Shown piece after piece: positions 24,334-34,700 of a stretch of 64,000 nucleotides of DNA (positions are counted from its first letter, which is position 1; every line of letters begins with the position of its first letter). Source of the DNA: Galerina marginata. Taxonomy: Eukaryota > Basidiomycota > Agaricomycetes > Agaricales > Galerinaceae. The stretch lies in NCBI GenBank assembly GCA_023014335.1, contig JAECYW010000040.1:62001-126000 (forward strand). Reading direction: 5' to 3'. Under the pieces are notes generated by a model. It was not told the origin of the DNA and did not search any database. It saw only the letters and a list, made by a program, of their open reading frames with translations. The position numbers and the translations under genes are program-made.

Positions 24334-25015
24334 AGATAACGACCGAGATTTGGAGAAAACAATGACCAGCATCAAGATATATTACGATATAGACTGGCAG
24401 AAGTCCCTGGATTTGAGGCGGAAGAGACCAAACCCAAGGTATAGACTGGCACTGCCCGTCGACACGTGTGCTTCAGTGAGTCCATTCTTCTGCCGTTATT
24501 TTTGCGACTGCCCTAACGCAAAATGCGTAGAGACGATATTGGAGAAGATAATGACCAGCGTCAAGATATATTACGATATAGACTGGCAGAAGACCCCAGA
24601 TCCGAGAAGAAAACGACCAGACCCAAGATATAGACTGGCACTGCCCGTCGACATGTGTGCCTCAGTGAGTCCTTTTCATCTTCCGCTATTTTTGCGACGG
24701 CCCTAACGCAAAATGCGCAGAGACGGTTTTGGAGAAAACAATGACCAGCATCAAGATATATTACGATATAAACTGGCAGAAGACCCCAGATCCGAGAAGA
24801 AAATGACCAGACCCAAGATGTAGACTAGCACAGTCCGTCGACATGTGTGCCTCAGTGAGTCTCGTCGATCTCCTACTATTTCCGCAACGGCCCTAACACC
24901 AGATGCGCAGAGATGATTTTGGAGAAGAAAAAGACCAGCTCAAGATATATTACGAAATAGACTGGCAGAAGACGCGGTCTAGTTAGAGAAGAAGAAAATG
25001 ACGAGACCCGAAGTG
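24334..25015 (+). repeat. Tandem array of about 190-base units, each containing an intron
   Basis: About 3.6 copies. The landmark ATGACCAGC recurs at 24362, 24551 and 24741, and a variant at 24931 (spacing 189, 190, 190). Each unit has about 134 bases of coding-like sequence (MTSIKIYYDIDWQK, then RYRLALPVD.CAS). A 56-base intron-like segment follows with donor GTGAGT, branch CCTAACG and acceptor GCGTAG or GCGCAG (for example 24665-24720). Units 1 and 2 read in one frame, the next shifts. The last copy is degraded. Confidence 0.8.
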
Positions 25016-25184
25016 TAGAATGGCACCGCAGTTCAAGAAAGTACGCCCATACTCTCCCTGTTCTCACCGCTTTCGACGATATCGATATTGACATCGATTC
25101 CACAGAAACAAGATGCAAGAAGCAAGATACTAGACAAAAAAGACACAACGAGGAGTATTAGATCGATGTCCAGTACGTGTTCCC

Positions 25185-25465
25185 TTTTCCCGGGGGAGGG
25201 GAGCCGTGCGCTCTGGGCTCTGGGCTCTGGGCTGCAGGCGGCGGCTCTCCCTGTGCTCCCTTGTCGTGGGCCCCGGGCTTGAGACCCGACCAGCTGAGTC
25301 GCTCGATTTCGACGATCAGCCGCTCGGGTCGACTAAGCGCACAAAATTCTCGTTTATATACGCTACGTAGACTTTTGATCGTCATAGTTCATGATGTAGA
25401 GACAATACGATTGTTGTAGAACCCCTAACGGGTCATTCGCGCTTCACGGCGCTTGTGGGATTTCA
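25185..25465. repeat. Diverged long direct repeat, copy B
   Basis: Partner of the repeat at 22855-23108, same orientation, somewhat longer because of an expanded GGGCTCTGGGCTCTGGG stretch. Shared landmarks include GCTCCCTTG, GCCGCTCGGGTCGAC, GCGCACAAAAT, GTAGAACCCC and CGCGCTTCA. The pair encloses the exon-intron tandem array. Confidence 0.7.
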
Positions 25466-25819
25466 GAGTTGCTTGCTTTTCCGATGGCTTAAGCGCCGGC
25501 CAAAAATAGAATGCCTCCGTCGATCAGGATCAGGATCAAACACGCAACAACGCTCGCTCCCTGCACAATGCCTGTGAAAAGCAGCAGTTATTTTGACATA
25601 GAAATGCCCTATTACGCAGGAACTTTAAATTAGTTTTCCCATCCCGCGAGTCAGCGCAACAGCCCCAGCCCCAGCCCGCAACTCCTCCACCACCAGCTCC
25701 ACCAAACCACCCAACTCCAAACCCGCCGTTCCATCCATCCGTCCCATCCCCATCCCCATCCCCCATCCCATCTACACCCAAAACCGAAAAAAAGACACAA
25801 CCCAAACCCAAACCTAAAC
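25466..25819. other. C-rich low-complexity 3' flank of RPAP3
   Basis: From about 25,640 to 25,819 the + strand is dominated by CCC-containing simple repeats (CCCATCCCCATC-like), just beyond the RPAP3 stop codon. Open minus-strand frames here are glycine/tryptophan-rich low-complexity translations and are not taken as coding. Confidence 0.6.
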
Positions 25820-27901
25820 CTAAACCACACCCTTCCAAACATCCCCCATCGAACCCTGGCCCTGGCCCTGGCTCTGGCTCACCGACACCCCCAACGCGGC
25901 CCACACCCCCCTAGCAACCTCCTTCTCCTTCTTGCTCAAGAACAGCACGAGCGTGCTAAATCGCGGGATGTGAGCGAAGTTTTGGAGGTAGGTTTTTATT
26001 TGGGTTTGGGTTTGGGTTTGTGTTTGTGTTTGGGTTTGAGTTTGGGCATGCGTTTGGGGGTTTGGGTGTGCGGTTTTATGATCACCAGCACCATCAGCGA
26101 AGGGGGAAGGGGAGGGGGAGGTGGATGGGGAAGAGGAAGAGGTGAGGACGACGAGGAAGGTCTCGAGGATTGATACGAGCATGGTGGGTTCTAGAGAGGT
26201 CTTGCAGAGCGTGGGGAAGTGGGCTGGTGGGATCGTCTGCGGAGGTGGGGGTGGAAAAATGATAAGAGTAAGCATGTGCGGGAGAAGGAGACGAAGGGGA
26301 AGAGGAAGCAAGGAAACAAGGCAGGATAGGACGGGATGACAGACATACATTGATATACCCCCACCGCTCCTCAGGCGTACCCAACCTATCCCAAGTCCTC
26401 GCAAACTCAAAGTAAGTACCCGGCGGGGGAGGCACCGCTTGCACCGTCTCCTTCTCCTTCTTCTGCGTCGTCATGGTTGGGCTGTCAACTTCCATAGGCG
26501 CCACCCCATTCCCATTCTCGTTCCCGTTAACACCCCTCCGATCTTTATCCTTATCTTTATCCCCTCCCAAATTCAAATTCGCATCCGACCCTTCCCCGCG
26601 CGAAGGAAACACCGTGCTCTCCCCCGACGCGCGGAATATGCCCCCGCCGACTCGGGGTTGGGGTTGGGATTTTCTCTGGCGCGCCTGCTTGGCGTCTTTG
26701 AAGGTCTCTGGTTTGGGTGCCTTGGCCGTCGCGGAGGTAGGAGATTGGGATTGGGAGGAAGACTGCGGCTGTAGCTGCGGAGTCGGCGCTGGTGCTGGCG
26801 CTAGGGTACGAACGGCAGCGGCAGCAGCAGGGTCGGGGCCAGGTACAGGCGGAGACTGAGGCTGGGGCGCGGTACTCGGTGATGGAGGTTTAGGCTGCGC
26901 TGCGGATGCGGAGGGGGCCGGCCCTGGCGCCGATGGTGTAGGTGGTTTTGCGGATGATGGTTTGAGAGCGCGCGTCGATACCGGTTCTAGAGTCGCGGGG
27001 CTCACACTAGTGGAGTTGGTTTTTGGCTTGGGTGGTTGAGGTTGCGGTTGCGGCTCTGCTTTTGGTTTTTGTTTGGGCTTGGATTGAGCAGGAAGGTCCG
27101 AGTCCACATCCATCGGTCCGGGCCCCAACGTGCTGGCAGTCTTAGTTGGCGCGCTAGGAACAGAGACCGATGGAGAAGAGACGGGGGCACCGGAAGGATC
27201 GACAATCCTTATCGGCACGCGTCGTCGTTTGCCAGAGATGGCCTGTGGTTCCAGGGATGACTGGACGGGTGATATGGGGGCTTTGGACTTCTTACAGAGC
27301 GTGATTGGGTCAATATTGGGGTGTATATAGACGTGGATAAGATGAATCAGCATACTTTGGCCTTTTCTTTCTGGATGAGAGTAGTGACAGTTTTGAGCTC
27401 TTCATGTGCAGCGGTATTCGAAGGCTCGATGGCTAGGACATCTGTGAAATCTGCAGGGCGATGAAAGAAAGTCAAATAGCGAACAAAGTACGATCCGAGT
27501 GAGACAGACCTTTCTGCGCCTCCAACAACTTGCCCACACCAATTCTTGCTTGACCGCGTCTAAACAGGGCTTTCACGTTATTTTTGCTCAACCCAAGGAC
27601 GGTGGTACAATCGCGTTCCGCATCTTCGTGTCTACGCACACCATCACAATTAGCATTCAGATAAACAGCAAGACAAACGGTCAGAACGTACTTGCCTAGC
27701 TTGAGATACGCGGCGGCGCGGTTCAAGGGAAAGGTAGGGTCGGCTCTGTCTGCGAGGATAGCAGAGGTGTAGTGCCCTATCGCTGTAGGGTAGTCACCAG
27801 TTTTGAAGGCTTGGTTGCCCTAGAAAGCGGTTAGTAACTGCATCGCGTTGATGGATGAGTCGTGCCTTTTCTTTGAACGACTGCGCTTTTGGGTTGGCCA
27901 T
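25820..27901 (-). CDS. RPAP3: RPAP3-like TPR cochaperone
   Basis: Homologue of RNA polymerase II-associated protein 3 / R2TP component, which links Hsp90 through its TPRs to assembly of RNA polymerases and PIKKs. Exons (-): 27901-27866, 27819-27692, 27631-27510, 27450-27356, 27290-26349, 26236-25820. The TPR region reads MANPKAQSFKEKGNQAFKTG, AIGHYTSAILADRADPTFPL, NRAAAYLKLGK, HEDAERDCTTVLGLSKNNVK and ALFRRGQARIGVGKLLEAQK. A long Pro/Ala/Ser/Gln-rich linker follows. The C-terminal RPAP3_C helical domain starts PPPGTYFEFARTWDRLGTPE and includes TIPPAHFPTLCKTSLEP and FSTLVLFLSKKEKEVARGVW. A QT-dipeptide run (about 26,060-25,985) interrupts that domain. Intron 1 has a GC donor (AAG/GCACGA). The gene is divergent from HUA1 with 164 bases between start codons. 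Confidence 0.9.
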
Positions 27902-28065
27902 ACTGGTTGGCAGAAGAAAAGAGGACCGACGACTGCGTCATGTCAAACCTATTTGGACCGGGTGCCACAGCCAAACACGGGTGCTATCCGCCTCCGTGTC
28001 TCCACCGGCTGTGCTCATCGCTCAAGATACAAAAAGCTAATCAGCATGGAGATGAAAGTATAACC
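27902..28065. promoter_or_regulatory. Shared divergent promoter, RPAP3 / HUA1
   Basis: Only 164 bases separate the two start codons, so both promoters and 5' leaders must overlap here. No TATA box is obvious. Confidence 0.5.
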
Positions 28066-29824
28066 ATGTCCACTCTCTCTGTCCCCCAGTCATCCCACAA
28101 CCCATTTCGCTCAAATCCTTCAACTCCCAACGTTACAGGCTCTCCCGTCGCTCCACCCCCTGTCGCAGCTGCGGAGATGCATACTGCACCCTCTAGTCCC
28201 CCGCCGTCCAACACCAATGACGCAAGCCCAAGTCGGCGCATCCCACCCGAGCGAGACCTCGATGGAATACCGATGGAGGAGCCCCCGCCGTACACCCCCA
28301 CCCCGTCTGTAAACACCGGAGAAGCCACCATCGAGCAGGGCCCCGCACGCCCGTTCCAGCCAGCCCCACCCCGACCCGGCGCAAACCCAAACACGGGCAG
28401 CAGCTGGTCGCGCGTGCAGAACCACTTTGTGCCTTCCTCTCCCCCCAGCGGCGGAAGCGGAAGCGGAGGCAACGGGTGGAACTCGCTCTCCCTTACCTCA
28501 GGCTCGTCTTCATCCAGGTCCGGCGGGCTGCTGCAGCAGCTCACGAGCTCGCTGAACCAGGTCGTGCACGAAATCAACGCGTCTCTCAGCCCTCCACCGA
28601 CTTCTTCTTCTGCTGCGCACTCCTCCTCCTACCCCGGGCAGCAATACCGCTTCTCCCCACCGCCTACCCCTCCGCAGTCATCATACCGAGCCCCTGCCGG
28701 CCCACCACCGCCTCCCCAATCCAACAACTCATTCCTCGCCCCACCTCCCCGCCACCCCACCTCCGGCCTGCCGCCCCCACCCCCACCCAAGAACACACCT
28801 CAAGTAGCCGCACCATCATCCGACTTTGCGCGCGACTTTTACGCAGCCGGCACCGGAGAATTTCAGCCTGCCCCCGCCGCATCTGGATCATCATACGCTC
28901 CCCCCTCCGGCCCGCCTCCTCTCCCAGGACGAAACACAGGTAGCACATCGATTAGCGACCGTGCGCCGCCCTCTTCAAACAGCACCGAAATCCCAAACGA
29001 CGGCCGCCCAACGACCCATCCCACCATCGGCCACCCGCTGCTCAACGACGGGAAACTACTCGTCTATCCGAAAGGATACGAATGCGACAAATGTACGCCT
29101 TTTATCCTTTCCTTACTCTCACACCTAATCTAATACAACGTCTTCTCTTCCCACAGGCCACAACACAGGCTACAAACAATTCGACCCCTCAAAGCCCTGC
29201 AAAAAATGCTGGTCCAAGCACGCCAAACCCTTCGCCGGCCCAGTCGCCTACTCCTTCTCTCCCTCCGCCCCCTCCAACTCTTCTTCCGCCCCCTCCGCCT
29301 CAACACTAAACGCAGACGCAAACTTCCAACGCCCCCTCCCCCCACCCTCCCCTTCTTCTTCTTCCTCAACAACCGCAAAACTGACAAAACACCAACAGCG
29401 CGAAGAGCGGCACCAAGAACGGAACGAGCGCCGTCAGGAACGCCGTCTCGAACGACATAACCCCCCGCCTCCACCCCAGCAGCAGCAGCAGCCAACATTC
29501 GCTGCCGGCGGCTTCCAATCCGACCCGCGCGGCGGGTTCTTCTCCCCCCCTCCTCCAAGTTCCGGCCCAGGTATCGGGCCTCTCCCCCGCATGGGCTCAT
29601 CCTTCGGCCCAAGCTCAAGCTCCCTATTCGGCATTACCCCCACCCACCCCCAACACCAACACCCGCAACACCCCCCACCAGGCGTGCTAGTCTACACAGC
29701 CGGCGACCCGCGCATCGGCGGGCGGCTTTGCTGGCGCTGTGACGGGAAGGGTACTGTGAGCTTTTTGATGCTTGACCGGGTGCCGTGTGCGAGCTGTGCG
29801 GGGGTGGGGAGGGTTTTTGGGTAG
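28066..29824 (+). CDS. HUA1: Hua1-like proline-rich zinc-finger protein
   Basis: Related to yeast Hua1, a cytoplasmic protein tied to ubiquitin/actin-patch factors. Two exons, 28066-29092 and 29157-29824, give 564 residues. The first two thirds are very rich in Pro, Ser and Gly with PPPY-type (EEPPPYTPTP) and polyproline segments (GLPPPPPPKN) that could bind WW or SH3 domains. A first zinc site reads YECDKCHNTGYK...PCKKCWSKHAKPF. A charged helix (REERHQERNERRQERRLERH) and a Q run follow. The C-terminus has the Hua1 hallmark VYTAGDPRIGGRLCWRCDGK and ends PCASCAGVGRVFG, a DnaJ-like CXXCXGXG pair. ATG 28066 is chosen because conserved-looking sequence starts MSTLSVPQ; the open frame extends upstream but without similarity. 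Confidence 0.88.
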
Positions 29825-30762
29825 GGTTGGGGGGTGGGGGGGTTTAAATTTGTGGCTGGTAAGGGGATGGGCAAGGGGAGGGGGAATGGGAACGAAAGGG
29901 GAAGGGGAAGGGGAAAAGGTATTGGATTCATGCGGGTATTTATATTAAATTGTATTATCATAATATTCACGTCTCATCTCGTCGTTGTCGTCATTTCATT
30001 TCATAATATAGCATAGCATAGCAGAGCATAACTGTAAACGCTTTACGCATTCTGACTCGAACGTTCTACACATGTACACTCTTACTTCTACCACTCCCAC
30101 TCTTATATTGTACCGTAGAAATCCTTTCTCCTCGTCGTCTGTATGACATGAAGGATCTGGAAGTGCTGATTGAGCGTTGGCGCTGCCCTGGCTATTTTTA
30201 GCCGGCGCCTAACGACGACGGCGAAGGCAATTCATTCAGCTTCAGCTCTCTATCCTTGCTCACTCGGAATACGAGATAGCCACTTATTCAGAAGTTATTC
30301 CAGTCAATTTTTAACATTACCGACGTCCATTGACTGCGACACCGTCAGAGTACTGCGTCCTGAGCTCTGACTCCACCACCATTAAATTACTCGAGTATAA
30401 CATGTTGATCGACTTCCGGAGTACTCTAGCGATTCAAGCACGCGTTTAGTGTTTAACTTCAAGGCAAGGTGCTCGCTGACGTGTTGGTCGAAGGAAAAAC
30501 AGCCCGCAGAAGTTCCTTGTTCTGGTCTATATACCAGCAACTTAAAGTATGAGAAGCACGTAAGGCGACAATGACTCTCAAACTTTGCAAATGTGTACCA
30601 CGAGTGCCCACGCAAAGCAACATTATAGGGTAAGGTGAATAAGCGCCCATCATGCCTTCGAGAACCCTCTTTGCAAAATCAAATTTCGGCAGTTAATCCA
30701 AGCATGCTTAATTTTCAGATGCAATTAACAGGAAAAATTTGCACCTAAATGACATTAAAAAA
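29825..30762. other. Intergenic, purine-rich tract then AT-rich spacer
   Basis: Directly after the HUA1 stop the + strand is G-rich (GGGGAAGGGGAAGGGG near 29,900), then AT-rich 3' sequence. No convincing gene. Confidence 0.5.
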
Positions 30763-31794
30763 TTAACTAAAAAGCGATTTGATATTATTTTCTCGATCAG
30801 GCGTTAATCTTTTACGTTCGATGATCAAAAGCGACATCAGGATGTGGTCGAAGAGCTCCTGGCCAGCTGGAGTAACCTCCAAGAGAGCGACTTCGCTACT
30901 TGAATTAAATCCAAATGGGCTTGTAAAATGCGCGAGGATAGGCTTTTCTTTGTAGCCAGTGGATCGACACTCAAGGACTAAATTAGAACAATTTTTGTGA
31001 ATGCGTCATGATATGAAACTCACGACACATGGGCGCTTATCGTATTCCCATTTAAGACAATATTTCGAGCCAGCTACCAACGGATTCCAGAACCACGAGG
31101 CCTGTGAAACGAGCCTCGCTGTAAGCATGGATACTCATAACATAACTATTCAAGCAGCGTACCGAATTCCGACTTCCTGATTTACTGAGGACATTGGATA
31201 CGAGTTCTGTATGTGAACCAATTTGGACTGTACTTGGAACCGTCGTTATGCCCATTCTAAAAAATGACCGTTCAGCCGAGTGTTCTCTAAGATTGGGAAC
31301 ACCCACTCGAATTCGCCTATTTTATCGTTTGGGAAGCGATGGACCCTGGTGATAAAGGAAAGAGGCATGAAGTAGTTCATTTGGATTGTTATAGAATACA
31401 GTGGATGATGCTCTTCCGCATCCGCAATTCGGGTAAGCTCCATCGAGTTAGGCCCCATCGAGAAGGCATAACTAATATTTTCAATTGGTTGTATAAACCT
31501 AGCATGTGGAAATGAGAATGTGCGATTAACCGGGTTCATGATTTTGAATGTGAAAATATCAACATACACTGGACGACGTTTTTCAGTGGGAAGTAACCTT
31601 GCGGGGGTCATAGAAAGGGGTGAGATTGGTGATCTTTGACTCAGCACCTCCGGAGCGGTTTCGAGGCGGTTATGCGGTTGGTCTTCTATGCTGTCTGGGT
31701 CACGGGAAGAAGTTTCCGAAGGGGTCCCAGTGAAGAGCTGATCGTTGAGCCACGAACTGCTGGTGAATAGCTGGGTTGCAGAGGGAGAAGGCAA
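30763..31794 (-). CDS. DUF6593-like basidiomycete protein
   Basis: Function unknown. The minus strand opens at 31794 with a Ser/Thr-rich N-terminus, then VYVDIFTFKIMNPVNRTFSF, YSITIQMNYFMPLSFITRVH and KIGEFEW. Further pieces are FWNPLVAGSKYCLKWEYDK and, in the last exon, LECRSTGYKEKPILAHFTS, GQELFDHILMSLLIIERKRL, ending at TAA 30763-30765. The layout (NP.N.T strand, ITRV, GE.EW, K..LKW, final ILD-type helix) resembles the mushroom-specific DUF6593 family. Joining FEW to the next piece needs either an intron ending in a T6-AG (about 31,260) or one missing base in that T run, so an inactivating frameshift cannot be excluded. The family call is from memory of its pattern. Confidence 0.5.
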
Positions 31795-34700
31795 ATCAAC
31801 GGCCGTTCGGTACCTTCAAAGAGATTTTTCGCGAATTCGGTCATACAAATCATTGGGAAGGAAGGACGTACTTACGAAGGAGGACGCTGTCCGTGCATAG
31901 TTACTGTAGAGGGAAGGGCGAATGCTAGCTAAACAGAATTTAATCCACAATGGGTTATATATGGTTGGACACGAGGAACTAAGTATGAGGCCGGCCGTGA
32001 TGGATAAAAATATCACTCGTGCGTCAATAAATGTATACGTACATATAGGTTCATCATTAGGAACCCACGGGTATATACCGCCTGCCGGTTCTCCACTTGT
32101 CCACAGGCTGAAGCGCTCGCTTGGAATGCAGGTCCCCGATCACAAGTGTCAAATACCACAAGGAATATTCACCAGCCGGTGACAGGTCTCCCAGAAGGTA
32201 TCTGGATAATGGGCCAGTGCAGCCTTTCCTGCGCCTAGGAACCGGAGCATGAGATTTTTGAAGCGATTAGAAGTGTTGTTATCTACCTGAAGGTGAGATT
32301 CCTCACTTCATCCCGAAGAGATCAGCGACGACGATAAAAGTGCGACTCGAGTATCCAGAACAAGGCAAACAATCAAATACAGTGACAATCGTGATGCCTC
32401 AAATTTCAAATTTCACCTCAACAGCCAAGCCGCTCGAGGAATACCCGTTCCGGGAGTCAGGCTCAATGATGGGGAAAGCAATGAATGATCATCAAAAAAC
32501 AGCGGCGCCCCATCAGATTGACTGCCGTGGCCAGGCTCGCTAGCATGGGTAAAGATTGTCAGCAAATTCTTTACGATTTAACCGATGCCCTGGACTGTTC
32601 GGCATTGGAAAGAACTGTCTGTATTAAAGCGCGCGGCCACATTTCAAAACCTACCACGATACGTTTCCAATCCCACTGAACCCGCAAAACTTTCCAAGTA
32701 CTCTAGGCATAAAGGATCGAAACTAGGACCATTATGAGTCTCCTCTGTGCTGAAATAAAGTGTCGCTAATAGCATCAATCGAGCTAAGCAGGAAACCACA
32801 TAACTTACTGGATGTAATCATACCGAAGTACATAGTTCCTTGTACAGGTCACGCCGACGAATAGACCAATACTTAGTGTTTGTATACTTCTGAGATCACA
32901 ACTAGCCTAATATCAATAGAGAATGCGACACACGAACGCATCCTTGACTCCAAAATCCACGCTATATACTTTCAGCATGACATCGAAGGTGCCTGTGTGT
33001 CAATAAAATCTCACCAGACTGTGTATACTGTAATAAGATTGGACATGGCAACGCCTTGTAGATTAATCCGATCCTAACGCCGCGAGAGTGAGAGAAGACG
33101 TTGTTGATCACTTCAACAAAGCGTGGCGGCTATATTGACCTGGAAGTATGACGCGTGCCACTGTGGGGACACTACCGCCCATTCATATTTTCCCCTAAAA
33201 AAGGCTAGCATGGGCACGGCTTATTTCTCCAGTGACCTACATTGTTTGCTCTTGGGGGTCATAATCAGTCAGAGCTGTATAGCTTCATGTGTTACATTAA
33301 ATAGTTGATCGTTGAAGCATGTTTTATGTCTCCAGGGAAAAGGTAAGGCCTTTTTCAGCGGTCGATGTTTTTCGTAGATTTTATGATAAGGTCATGCAGA
33401 GAAAGTGCAATACTACCTTGGCAAAGATGGCAAGCATGGGCGCTTATTTTAAGGCACAGTATCACATGACCTGCATTTTTTTTGTGGCTGAGTTTCAAGT
33501 TGAAGTCCAATTCAATGTCTTCCAAGTCAACCTTCATTATGGATTTTCCAGTGAAGAGGCTATGATTTTTCAAATAACTGGGCTGTCTGCAATTTTAATG
33601 TAAAACAGACGCGTGATTTATTGGAGATTTTCCTACAAGGTTGATCACTCAGTCAACACCCTCGCAAACGTCACTTACTCCTTTGAAGTGCAATGGTGGC
33701 GAATGATGCATGCCCCCAAATTCACGTCTACATACGTAAATCGCTAGTCCGTCGAGAGAGCCAACAAGTACTGTTGAGTTGTTGCGGTACATGCTACCGT
33801 TTCTGTGCACATTTTCGGGTCCTTGTCATCACGATACCTGGTGTAAGGTATTGTCGGCCCGGATGACCCGAGCAGGCCAGTTCTCGTCAACCAGGAGGCG
33901 AGAAAGCGAGAAACCTAACAACACGGCCTCCAGTAATTGACATACAATGTGTCAGTAACACTTGTATAAAACACGAGGTATTCTGCCTCGACGACGACCT
34001 TGCACTGAATATCAAATCCACTGGAGGAATCCTCACCATGCAGGAGGTCTTCAAGTCGATGTACATCTTCTGATCGAGCAATACATGGAAACCTGTGGAT
34101 TGCTGGGTTAATCGTAGTTCTCCGCATTGGCCCACCTCTTGAAGTCGAGAGGTGAGAGAAAGACGGGATGACAGATGAGCAATGCAACAATACTGATACC
34201 AATGTCAACAAGGTGCCTTTCTAGAAAATCATGACGCCGATAAGCTCATATTTAAAGCTTTGGTAGCAACGATCTAGATGGAACCAGCGCCGACTGTCAA
34301 TACTTGGCACATAGTCTTCCTAAAATAAATCATGTTCCAGGAATAAACCTCCTCAAAAATAGACTGGTGAGAGGGACAAAGGGGCCAGTCAGGGAGGCCT
34401 GGGGAGCGTTCTGGGGAGCGATAGAATGCTGCAGGAACAAAAAAATTCCTTCTAATCCCTAGGTAAACTAGCAAAGACGTGATTGCGGTAGGTACGTACT
34501 TACGGTCCCATGGCCCTCATAGATTTGATTAAGGTTCCGTAGGCATTAAAGCTGGTGAGAAACCACTGAAGAATCGTAGTTGAGTAATTGAAGTTAATCC
34601 TATGCTTTCGATTTGGTCTACTTACGCAATAAGTAGGTAAGCAACCGCCACTGGAAAACAAGGATGGAAAGAGCTGGTACTGGCGATGGGGTTGGTTGAT

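Noticed and set aside
25536..25904. Gly-rich minus-strand frame beyond RPAP3
   Set aside because: Low-complexity translation of CCC repeats; the RPAP3_C domain ends at the stop 25820 in another frame.
25985..26065. Telomere-like TTTGGG repeat
   Set aside because: The unit is irregular (TTTGGG, TTTGTG), lies in the middle of a gene, and is read on the minus strand as a QT dipeptide run of RPAP3.
28041..28577. 178-residue minus-strand open frame opposite HUA1 exon 1
   Set aside because: Gly/Ser-rich antisense of a Pro/Ser-rich coding region; codon pattern and Hua1 motifs support the + strand.
29130..29618. 162-residue minus-strand open frame opposite HUA1
   Set aside because: Arg/Gly-rich antisense shadow of the proline-rich HUA1 coding sequence, with no domain.
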